Below are positions 6,957-12,916 of a DNA stretch of 13,582 nt, piece by piece (position 1 is the first letter of the stretch; each line of letters begins with the position of its first letter). The position numbers and the translations under genes were made by a program. This stretch comes from an uncultured Eubacteriales bacterium. Lineage in GTDB: Bacteria > Bacillota > Clostridia > Oscillospirales > Acutalibacteraceae. The stretch lies in the NCBI GenBank assembly GCA_900319255.1, contig ONNU01000382.1, positions 1 through 13,582 on the forward strand. Reading direction: 5' to 3'. The notes under the pieces are model-generated. The model saw nothing but the letters and a program-made list of their open reading frames with translations, was not told the DNA's origin and made no database searches.

Positions 6957-7489
6957 TGTACAGCTGCCTTTACATTATCAGCGGTCTCTCTTCCTCTGAG
7001 AGCCGCAAGAAGCTCCAGTCCGAATTCACCGGCAACGCCCATACCTCTTGCGGTAATGATATTGCCGTCGGTCTCGACATAGCCGTTATTATAGACAGCG
7101 CCCTTCAGGTCATTTTCAAATCCGGGGAAGGCTGTCGCTTTTTTACCCTCAAGCATACCGAGATGACCGAGAATAGAAGGAGCAGCGCAGATTGCGCCAA
7201 TGAGGATATTTCTTTCAAAGCAGTATTTTACAGCTTCGATAACGCCGCTGCTTTTTTCAAGATTAAGCGTACCCGGCATACCGCCCGGGAGGACAACAGC
7301 CTCGATATCATCGCTGAGAGTAAGCTCATCGAGAGTGATATCCGCATTCACCTCAACACCGCAGGAGCTTTTGATGGTCTTCCCACCGACACCGACAGTC
7401 ACGACATCGGTTTTACCTCTTCTGAGAATATCCACAGGAGAAAGCGCCTCCACGATCTCAAAGCCTTCCGCAAGAAACAAACAGATCAT
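6944..7489 (-). CDS. DJ-1/PfpI family protein
   Basis: 181 residues, full length for the DJ-1/ThiJ/YajL branch. It has the conserved Glu14 (EGFEIVEAL, 8-16; equivalent to human DJ-1 Glu18), PGGMPG (68-73) and the nucleophilic Cys101 in AICAAPSILG (99-108), the nucleophile-elbow Cys. Members act in the cytosol; protection against oxidation, glyoxalase and deglycase activities have all been proposed and are disputed. ATG at 7489 is preceded by AAAGGATG about 8 nt upstream. It is the first gene of a two-gene unit with the folate cyclo-ligase, which starts before this stop codon. A fusion or thiamine role (the old name ThiJ) is not supported by the context. Confidence 0.92.
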   Translation of the reverse strand: MICLFLAEGFEIVEALSPVDILRRGKTDVVTVGVGGKTIKSSCGVEVNADITLDELTLSDDIEAVVLPGGMPGTLNLEKSSGVIEAVKYCFERNILIGAICAAPSILGHLGMLEGKKATAFPGFENDLKGAVYNNGYVETDGNIITARGMGVAGEFGLELLAALRGRETADNVKAAVQCRP

Positions 7490-7549
7490 TTAATAACATC
7501 CTTTCGATTATAATATTGTCCCGCACAGGACTTTTTTCTTGTAAATACT

Positions 7550-7578
7550 ATTGTAGCACAAAAATTGAAACTTGAAAA
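7550..7578 (-). promoter_or_regulatory. Promoter of the DJ-1 / cyclo-ligase operon
   Basis: TTTTCA (7578-7573), a 17-nt spacer and TACAAT (7555-7550) with the TGC extension (extended -10) on the minus strand. A second TATAAT lies at 7507-7512 without a good -35. The 5' edge of repeat copy D is under 10 bp from the -35 box. Confidence 0.5.
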
Positions 7579-7586
7579 TGAAAAAA

Positions 7587-7744
7587 TATCCGCCGGCGCC
7601 AGCGTGACGCTGGACCCATGTTCGCGGGATAGGTCTGACAATGCTTAACTTTTGTTCTCGCGTGTTATACTTTGAAGTGATTGGGAAATAAAATAATTCC
7701 AAGTCCGGCTCTTTATCAAAGTCCCAGAAATATTTTACACGAAC
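7587..7744 (+). repeat. Interspersed hairpin repeat, copy D
   Basis: Begins TATCCGCCGGCG. Its H1 is CCAGCG-TGA-CGCTGG (7599-7613), a different sequence from copies A, B and E but still a perfect 6-bp stem. H2 pairs CGCGGGA (7623-7629) with TCTCGCG (7656-7662). H3 is TTGGGAA (7681-7687) with TTCCAA (7697-7702), one base bulged. The tail TATTTTACACGAAC ends at 7744, as in copy A. Confidence 0.85.
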
Positions 7745-7897
7745 TATCCGCCGGCGTGCCGCCGGTGTCATGTTCGCGGGGCAGGTCTGACAATGCGTTA
7801 CTTTCGCTCTCGCGTGTTATACTTGGTTGGCAAGAGGAAACAAAAAATTTCCAAAGCCGGCTCCTACGAAAACTCCCAGAAATATTTTACACAAACA
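7745..7897 (+). repeat. Interspersed hairpin repeat, copy E
   Basis: Starts TATCCGCCGGCG directly after copy D. H1 is CCGGCG-TGC-CGCCGG (7751-7765), H2 CGCGGGG (7775-7781) with TCTCGCG (7808-7814; includes two G-U pairs), and H3 GGAAA (7836-7840) with TTTCC (7848-7852). The tail is TATTTTACACAAAC. Confidence 0.85.
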
Positions 7898-8012
7898 TAT
7901 CCGGCACTTGAGCCTGAACCTTAAAGAAGCTCAGAGCACAAAGCTAAAAGTCGGATGGGGAAAAAATTCCCCGAGCCGTCTCCTGAGCAATATCATGGAA
8001 TTATTTTCCCTG
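7898..8012 (+). repeat. Interspersed hairpin repeat, copy F (lacks H2)
   Basis: Starts TATCCGGCAC, like the start of D and E, but H1 and H2 are missing or replaced by sequence resembling the copy B tail (AGAGCACAAAGCT). H3 is perfect: GGGGAA (7957-7962) with TTCCCC (7967-7972), followed by a recognisable tail ending GGAATTATTTT (about 8010). Copies D, E and F form a tandem array with periods of 158 and 153 bp. Confidence 0.65.
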
Positions 8013-8028
8013 AAAAATTTGCAGTTCG

Positions 8029-8093
8029 CTTCCAACTAATAACCACAAACTAAAATCTATAAACCAATCACCAACTAACCACTAATCACTTAT
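8029..8093. other. 65-nt tract without G on the plus strand
   Basis: No G occurs from 8029 to 8093. The stretch is loosely repetitive, built from CCAACTAA, AACCAC and CACTAATCAC. Read with rlmH (minus), it is a C-free T/G-rich tail directly after, and just overlapping, the 3' end of the gene. No hairpin terminator is visible. Confidence 0.5.
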
Positions 8094-8568
8094 GATACTT
8101 CCCGCCGCTGTTAATGAGGAAGCCGCGGTATATCTGTTCGCAGAGCATAACTCTTGCCAATTGATGGGGGAAGGTCATTTTTGACATAGACATTTTTATC
8201 TGCGCTGCCCGTTTGACCTCATCGGAAAGCCCCCAGGAGCCGCCGATTATAAAGGCTATGCTGCCGCTGCCGAAGCTTGCATTTTCCTCCATGAGCTGCG
8301 CAAGCTGTTCGGAGGAATAAAGCTTTCCCTCGATGCACATAGCGGCGATCTGCGCACCCTTTGGAATACGGGCAAGGATGCGTTCGCCCTCTTTTTTCAG
8401 AGTATTGTCAATCTGCGGCTGTGAAGGCAATTCCGGGAGCTTTTCCTCATCCACCTCGATGATGGAAAAATCAGCATACCGGCTCATACGCTTTACATAT
8501 TCCCCGCAGGCGTCACGCCAGTAGGCTTCCTTCAGCCTGCCCACACAGATAATACTAACTTTTATCAT
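8086..8568 (-). CDS. rlmH: 23S rRNA (pseudouridine1915-N3)-methyltransferase RlmH
   Basis: 160 residues, full length. RlmH is a SPOUT-class dimer that uses S-adenosylmethionine to methylate the N3 of pseudouridine 1915 in helix 69 of 23S rRNA in assembled ribosomes. The knot region is intact: FIIGGSWGLSDEV (106-118), then MTFPHQLARVMLCEQIYR (131-148), and the C-terminal YHK (158-160). ATG at 8568 has AAAGGAAT about 6 nt upstream. It follows walJ by 34 bp in the same direction, so the two are probably cotranscribed. Its last codons keep the TATCATAAGTGA sequence known in staphylococci as the SCC attachment site, but no recombinase gene is nearby. Confidence 0.96.
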   Translation of the reverse strand: MIKVSIICVGRLKEAYWRDACGEYVKRMSRYADFSIIEVDEEKLPELPSQPQIDNTLKKEGERILARIPKGAQIAAMCIEGKLYSSEQLAQLMEENASFGSGSIAFIIGGSWGLSDEVKRAAQIKMSMSKMTFPHQLARVMLCEQIYRGFLINSGGKYHK

Positions 8569-8602
8569 AATAACGATTCCTTTGCATGAGAATTTACGGC
8601 TG

Positions 8603-9391
8603 TCAGTAGATCAGCATTTTTCCGCCCCGCTCCGGAGCAACACGAAGCATAAAATCCCGGTCTCTCTGCATTCCGCTGAGAGTAAGCTCACAGACAGCAG
8701 TCTGTTCGGCAAGGGCAGGGATATTATTTTCCCGGCTGAGATGGGCAAGCATGAGTCTTGTTGTGCCGCTTTTTATCAGTCCCGCAAGAAAACCTGCGCA
8801 GGTCTCGTTTGAAAGATGCCCCTTGTCCGAAAGAATACGCTTTTTCAGTATGTAAGGGTAAGGTCCGCTTTCAAGCATACGCACATCATGATTTGATTCA
8901 ATAACGACGGTATCGCAGCCCGTAACAGCTTTTGACATTTCCTGAGTAATATAGCCGGTATCGGTTGCAAAAGCGGTTTTTCTTCCGTCAGAGCTTTCGA
9001 TGATATAGCCGTAGCCCTCTGCGCAGTCATGGGAGGTATGAAAGGGGGTTATCCTCATATCGTCAGTTTCCATGCCGGAAAGATCTATCGGGGAGATATC
9101 CACCTTTTCGTTGATATAACCCTTTTCCTCCATCGCCCGCATTGTGCCTGGGGAGGAATAGACCTTCACGCCGTATCTTGATGCAAAGACCCTGAGTCCC
9201 TGAATATGGTCGGTATGCTCATGAGTGATAAAAACGGCAGATACCCTTTTCGGGTCAAGACTGTTGTCACGCAAAGCCTGTTCGATCTGCTTTGCGCTTC
9301 TTCCGGTATCAATAAGCACACCGCTTTCCGGTGATCCCAGATAATAGCAGTTTCCGCTGCTCCCGCTGAAAAGCGGATATAATCTTGTCAT
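8603..9391 (-). CDS. walJ: WalJ/YycJ-like metallo-beta-lactamase-fold hydrolase
   Basis: 262 residues. It opens with LFSGSSGN (7-14), close to the ASGSTGN start of B. subtilis WalJ (YycJ). Metal ligands are visible: THEHTDH (56-62; His57, His59, Asp61, His62), His121, Asp144 in ATDTG and His217 in LAHLSREN; DKGHLSN (189-195) is also typical. WalJ is a cytosolic di-metal hydrolase proposed to act as a 5'-3' exonuclease and linked to the WalRK cell-wall regulon. I chose the ATG at 9391 because AGGAG lies about 7 nt upstream and the family's conserved N-terminus begins there; a longer frame to 9499 runs through a hairpin. No walR or walK is in this window. rlmH follows by 34 bp. Confidence 0.9.
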   Translation of the reverse strand: MTRLYPLFSGSSGNCYYLGSPESGVLIDTGRSAKQIEQALRDNSLDPKRVSAVFITHEHTDHIQGLRVFASRYGVKVYSSPGTMRAMEEKGYINEKVDISPIDLSGMETDDMRITPFHTSHDCAEGYGYIIESSDGRKTAFATDTGYITQEMSKAVTGCDTVVIESNHDVRMLESGPYPYILKKRILSDKGHLSNETCAGFLAGLIKSGTTRLMLAHLSRENNIPALAEQTAVCELTLSGMQRDRDFMLRVAPERGGKMLIY

Positions 9392-9445
9392 AATCATTCT
9401 CCTGATGTCAAGTTTTGATTTTGATATGGAAATAAATTCAAAATT

Positions 9446-9489
9446 GGGGCTGTCGCACTGCGGTAATGGCGCACAGTGACGAAAGCCCC
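9446..9489 (-). terminator. Hairpin between murA and walJ, probable terminator
   Basis: GGGGCTTTCGTCACTG (9489-9474) pairs with CAGTGCGACAGCCCC (9460-9446) with one mismatch and one bulge. The run after it is T-rich but broken (AATTTTGAATTTATTT), so termination may be partial, letting some murA transcript continue into walJ and rlmH. Confidence 0.6.
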
Positions 9490-9508
9490 GGATGATCAAA
9501 ATATTGAT

Positions 9509-10789
9509 TTATGCAGTCCTGATCGTAGGATCGTTGCTGCGTATCTTTTTAATATCGGCTCCCAGAGCTGCAAATTTGTCCACAACATCCTCGTAGCCTC
9601 TTTCGATATGTCTGATATCCTCGATCTGAGTTGTACCCTTTGCGCCGAGAGCAGCGATTATCATTGCTGCGCCTGCGCGGAGGTCGGTAGCCTTTACGGG
9701 AGCGCCCTTGAGCTGTTCAACGCCCTCGATGACAGCGAGCTTGCCGTCAACGGAGATCTCAGCGCCCATTCTTCTCAGCTCCTCGACATATCTGAAACGG
9801 TTATCCCACACTGCCTCGTTGACGATGCTTGTACCGTCAGCCATAGTCAGTATAGCTGCGATCTGAGGCTGCATATCAGTGGGAAAGCCCGGATGAGGCA
9901 TAGTCTTGACATTGCATCTTCTGAGCCTTTTGTTTTTGATAACTCTGACAGAATCATCATATTCCTCAATGATAACGCCCATTTCACGAAGCTTTGCTGT
10001 AATGCTTTCGAGGTGCTTTGGAATTACGTTATTTATCATAACATCGCCGCCGGCACAGGCAACAGCTGCCATATAAGTGCCTGCCTCGATCTGATCGGGA
10101 ATAATAGAATAGGTAGTACCGCCGAGCTTTTTAACGCCGTTGACCTTGATAACATCAGTTCCTGCGCCTCTTACGTCAGCGCCCATGGAATTGAGGAAGT
10201 TTGCAAGATCGACGATATGGGGTTCCTTGGCGGCATTCTCAATAGTAGTCCTGCCCTCAGCCTTTACAGCAGCGAGCATGATATTTACGGTAGCGCCCAC
10301 GGACACAACATCAAGATAAACATGACCGCCCACAAGCTTGTCAGCCTTTACCTTTATCATACCGCTTTCAACGGAATGGGTCGCGCCAAGAACGGTAAAG
10401 CCCTTGAGGTGCTGATCCACAGGACGGACGCCGAAATCACATCCGCCGGGGAGAGCGACCTCAGCGCAGTTGAATTTTCCAAGGAGAGCGCCCATAAGGT
10501 AGCTTGAAGCTCTCATATGTCTTACAAGGTCATAGGTAGCCACAGGCTCTCTGATGCCCTTAGGATCTATTTCCAGTGTCGATTTATCTATTCTCCTGAC
10601 GCTGGCGCCCATTTCATAAAGTATACGGGCGATCAGATTAACATCCTGGATATCGGGTACATTTTCGATACGACAAACACCGTCTGAAAGAATGACAGCA
10701 GGAATAATAGCCACAGCAGCGTTTTTTGCTCCGCTTATCCTGACCTGACCGTGAAGCTCCTTGCCGCCGTTTACAATTATTTTCTCCAA
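9509..10789 (-). CDS. murA: UDP-N-acetylglucosamine 1-carboxyvinyltransferase MurA
   Basis: 426 residues. MurA transfers enolpyruvate from PEP to UDP-GlcNAc in the cytosol, the first committed step of peptidoglycan synthesis. Catalytic residues are at the expected places: Lys22-Asn23 in SGAKNAA, Cys117 in LPGGCDFGVRPVD (the fosfomycin-reactive Cys, so the enzyme is predicted to be sensitive) and Asp305 in GFPTDMQPQ. The whole inside-out alpha/beta barrel is present. The start codon is TTG (10789-10787), fixed by AGGAG 9 nt upstream and by the conserved MEKIIVNGG N-terminus; no ATG fits. Many Firmicutes carry two paralogues (MurA1/MurA2 or MurZ); which one this is cannot be told here. It is followed by a hairpin, then walJ and rlmH. 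Confidence 0.96.
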   Translation of the reverse strand: MEKIIVNGGKELHGQVRISGAKNAAVAIIPAVILSDGVCRIENVPDIQDVNLIARILYEMGASVRRIDKSTLEIDPKGIREPVATYDLVRHMRASSYLMGALLGKFNCAEVALPGGCDFGVRPVDQHLKGFTVLGATHSVESGMIKVKADKLVGGHVYLDVVSVGATVNIMLAAVKAEGRTTIENAAKEPHIVDLANFLNSMGADVRGAGTDVIKVNGVKKLGGTTYSIIPDQIEAGTYMAAVACAGGDVMINNVIPKHLESITAKLREMGVIIEEYDDSVRVIKNKRLRRCNVKTMPHPGFPTDMQPQIAAILTMADGTSIVNEAVWDNRFRYVEELRRMGAEISVDGKLAVIEGVEQLKGAPVKATDLRAGAAMIIAALGAKGTTQIEDIRHIERGYEDVVDKFAALGADIKKIRSNDPTIRTA

Positions 10790-10851
10790 ATCTCAACACT
10801 CCTGATTCAAACTTAGGTAATAATTCATACTCCCCACATCAAAAGCAAGCC

Positions 10852-10877
10852 AAAAACCTGAATCCGTCACATTCAGG
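10852..10877 (-). terminator. Rho-independent terminator upstream of murA
   Basis: CCTGAAT (10877-10871) and ATTCAGG (10863-10857) form a perfect 7-bp stem, followed by TTTTT on the minus strand. It cannot belong to murA, which starts downstream; it ends a short transcript that would begin near 11112. Confidence 0.7.
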
Positions 10878-11112
10878 GCAGTAAAAAACATTCTGCCGGA
10901 GACGGAACACAACATGATCAGCAGTCGGGGGAGTCATAATAACAATAATAACACCAGGCAGAAATACTACAATACACTTATGATACATATGATCTGCAGC
11001 TGTCCGGATAATATACAGAGCAGCGCGCCGGGAATCATGAACATTTCTGAAAAAGGACTGAAACGCAGTACACAATCAACAAAAAAATACACTTTCCCTT
11101 GTAGATCATTCT
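10852..11112 (-). ncRNA. Candidate small RNA (or small-protein) transcription unit
   Basis: About 260 nt between a strong minus-strand promoter (11119-11147) and the terminator at 10852-10877. Inside, GGCAG/CTGCC (about 10880-10900) makes another hairpin. Two reading frames are visible and neither convinces: 24 codons beginning MIYKGKCIFLLIVYC almost at the predicted transcript start, with no Shine-Dalgarno, and 78 codons from a TTG at 11075 to 10839, containing YCPECDGF but running through the terminator. I do not recognise it as 6S RNA, tmRNA, SRP RNA, RNase P RNA or a known riboswitch. The same 517-bp gap holds nothing else I can name apart from the terminator at 11199-11233. Confidence 0.35.
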
Positions 11113-11118
11113 TGAGTT

Positions 11119-11147
11119 ATAATAATACAAATAACAAGGAATGTCAA
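11119..11147 (-). promoter_or_regulatory. Strong promoter of the orphan unit
   Basis: TTGACA (11147-11142), a 17-nt spacer and TATTAT (11124-11119) on the minus strand; one mismatch to the sigma-A consensus. It lies after the terminator of the 425-residue protein gene, so it drives a separate unit. Confidence 0.65.
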
Positions 11148-11198
11148 TAGATAATTTCTACAAAACACCTTTTTAAAATAATTTATGACATTTTTTGC

Positions 11199-11233
11199 AA
11201 AAACAGTCCGAATATCAGAAATTTTCAGGACTG
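11199..11233 (-). terminator. Terminator after the 425-residue protein gene
   Basis: CAGTCC (11233-11228) pairs with GGACTG (11209-11204) over an 18-nt loop, followed by TTTTT on the minus strand, 74 nt past the stop codon. Confidence 0.6.
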
Positions 11234-11306
11234 AATTACATATTTAATTTTTTGCGCTTATGAAGCAGTCTAATATATTTCAAAAGATCTTTGCAATGTA
11301 TTCTTA

Positions 11307-12584
11307 TCAATATTTCGGGTAATTGTCATAATTGAATTTTTCGTGTTCGTTAAATTCTTTTTCAACTTCATCAAGCGTAAGATATGGATTAGCGTTATAA
11401 TCTGGATTTTTATTCATAAATGCTGTAATCAGAGGATCTTGAAAGCTGAGGTTATGACGAGCTGTAATTTCATGCTTCGCCAGAATATGCGCATCAATTT
11501 CACTCACGCCATTAATTCTCAATCCAAATGTTTTAAATTTATTAGTATCACCTGAGGTATAGTAATCATAACAAAAGCTTTGTATTGCATTATCGTAGGC
11601 TAATTTGTAAGAATAATAAGAATTTGAGGATTCTTCGTATAGTTCCAGTACGTCCTCGGTTTGGGTAGCGGGAACTATTTTATAACAGCTGTCATTAAAA
11701 GATTCCTGCCAGCCACAAATATATTTGTATGCGATAGCAGCTTCATTTTCATCAAGCTCATTTCCATCTTTAGTCATATATTTTGTCTGCTCCATTTTTC
11801 CATCGGAATATATCTCTGTCAGAAATTCTTTTTCAGTTACTAATGTATTTACAAGAGAATCGTAATAATAAATCCTTACCATCATTTGGTTATTTTCTGC
11901 ACTGTTTATTGTTTCAAAGTAGCATTTGTGTTCAAAATTATCATCAGTCATATCATGATCAACATATATAAGATTTGTTTGAATATCAGCTGAAATTTCT
12001 GCTACTTTAGTAAAAATGTTATTAATTAGCTTGTATAATTTTATTGTTTTTCGATCATCGCTTCTTGTAACTAATTCATATCCTAATGTAACATCTACAT
12101 TTGTAATAACGTGACCTCCTGCTTTATATTCATCCATCATATAAAGCTTATCTAGCAATTCTTTTTCAGTTATTTCTTTATTTTTATAGCTTGCAATAAG
12201 ACAGTTTTCGCTGCTTTCGTTATTAGTGTCAGAAGATTGAAAATCAGAAGTAGATACTTGTGAATCAAAGGTAGATACTTGAGATTCATAAACAAACGAA
12301 TCGTTTTTTTGATTATTCATACTTGTGATGATCAATAAGATAACACAAAGAATAATTATAGCTATCAAAAATGAGATAATAAGAACATATTTCTTGTTAC
12401 TTGGTTTTTCGTTAACAATACTTTCTTCTGTAAATGTATTATCTATGGTATCATGTATATGGTCAGTTTCTGAAACATATGGTTTCTCATATGTTGAATT
12501 TGTCTGATCGATAGAATACTTTTTCAAAAGTTCGGTTTTATCGGTATTGTTCAAACAAAACAGAGTGATAATTCTGCGCTTCAT
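11307..12584 (-). CDS. Membrane-anchored protein of unknown function
   Basis: 425 residues; I do not recognise a family. Residues 1-65 are polar and probably cytosolic, 66-88 form one strongly hydrophobic helix (YVLIISFLIAIIILCVILLII), and 89-425 would be outside. After the membrane comes a Ser/Gln/Asp-rich linker with an imperfect repeat (SQVSTFD, SQVSTSD; 101-115). The outer part is rich in Asn, Asp, Tyr and Glu, with Cys at 128, 221, 290, 300 and 338, and its C-terminus ends NYDNYPKY. The start is supported by AAGGAG 8 nt before the ATG. Base composition is clearly more AT-rich than in the neighbouring housekeeping genes, with many A/T-ending codons, which suggests later acquisition or weak selection. 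It has its own promoter and terminator. A cell-surface or sensory role is only a guess. Confidence 0.85.
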   Translation of the reverse strand: MKRRIITLFCLNNTDKTELLKKYSIDQTNSTYEKPYVSETDHIHDTIDNTFTEESIVNEKPSNKKYVLIISFLIAIIILCVILLIITSMNNQKNDSFVYESQVSTFDSQVSTSDFQSSDTNNESSENCLIASYKNKEITEKELLDKLYMMDEYKAGGHVITNVDVTLGYELVTRSDDRKTIKLYKLINNIFTKVAEISADIQTNLIYVDHDMTDDNFEHKCYFETINSAENNQMMVRIYYYDSLVNTLVTEKEFLTEIYSDGKMEQTKYMTKDGNELDENEAAIAYKYICGWQESFNDSCYKIVPATQTEDVLELYEESSNSYYSYKLAYDNAIQSFCYDYYTSGDTNKFKTFGLRINGVSEIDAHILAKHEITARHNLSFQDPLITAFMNKNPDYNANPYLTLDEVEKEFNEHEKFNYDNYPKY

Positions 12585-12715
12585 AGATTTAACTCCTTAA
12601 AAATCTGAAAGAAAAAATCAATATGTTGTATTCAAATTAAGGTATTCTACAAAATATTTTAGAAATAATTGTAATGATTAATAAATTGAAAATGAGCCAA
12701 TGAAGAATTGATTTT

Positions 12716-12744
12716 TTGAATATGCTTTACAGTATTAATATAAC
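12716..12744 (+). promoter_or_regulatory. Possible second, upstream prfB promoter
   Basis: TTGAAT (12716-12721), 17 nt, TATAAC (12739-12744). It overlaps the divergent promoter at 12737-12765, so the two could compete. Such matches are frequent by chance in DNA this AT-rich. Confidence 0.25.
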
Positions 12745-12765
12745 ATATATTCTATACTTTTTCAA
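12737..12765 (-). promoter_or_regulatory. Promoter of the 425-residue protein gene
   Basis: TTGAAA (12765-12760), 17 nt, TATATT (12742-12737) on the minus strand, giving a leader of about 145 nt. The 332-bp gap 12585-12916 is AT-rich and otherwise holds the prfB promoter and small inverted repeats. Confidence 0.45.
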
Positions 12766-12794
12766 TGATTGAAATGTACGGACAGAAAAAGTGC

Positions 12795-12823
12795 TTTACA
12801 ATGGGGGAAAAGTATTTTATAAT
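12795..12823 (+). promoter_or_regulatory. Sigma-A-type promoter of prfB
   Basis: TTTACA (12795-12800), a 17-nt spacer and TATAAT (12818-12823). The leader of about 85 nt holds an inverted repeat, TTTTGAC (12841-12847) with GTCAAAA (12870-12876), and a small GCAGC/GCTGC hairpin near 12884-12898, directly before the Shine-Dalgarno. Confidence 0.75.
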
Positions 12824-12916
12824 AGTATAGGAAAGAAGGCTTTTGACATTTGGACAAAGGCATTTTTGAGTCAAAATGATTTTGCAGCGTAGGGCTGCTG
12901 GAAACGGAGAGAAAAG

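Noticed and set aside
6842..7513. 223-codon plus-strand open frame opposite the DJ-1 and cyclo-ligase genes
   Set aside because: Both minus-strand genes have intact signatures; this frame spans their overlap and has no translation signal.
7571..8012. SCC-like or other cassette inserted next to rlmH
   Set aside because: Apart from the att-like end of rlmH there is no recombinase, no second att site and only repeat copies D-F in the gap.
7313..8690. Identical 16-mer GCTGAGAGTAAGCTCA at 7313-7328 and 8675-8690
   Set aside because: Both lie inside genes and encode the same short peptide (Glu-Leu-Thr-Leu-Ser) with the same preferred codons; chance is enough.
9392..9499. Longer WalJ start (extra 36 residues)
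   Set aside because: It runs through the hairpin after murA and precedes the family's conserved N-terminus, which begins at the ATG with AGGAG at 9391.
9476..10507. 343-codon plus-strand open frame opposite murA
   Set aside because: It is antisense to a gene with all MurA catalytic residues; its length comes from the codon pattern of murA.
10839..11075. 78-codon minus-strand frame containing YCPECDGF as a zinc-ribbon gene
   Set aside because: Only one CxxC pair, a TTG start with no Shine-Dalgarno, and its end runs through a good terminator. It is kept only as an alternative to the small RNA call.
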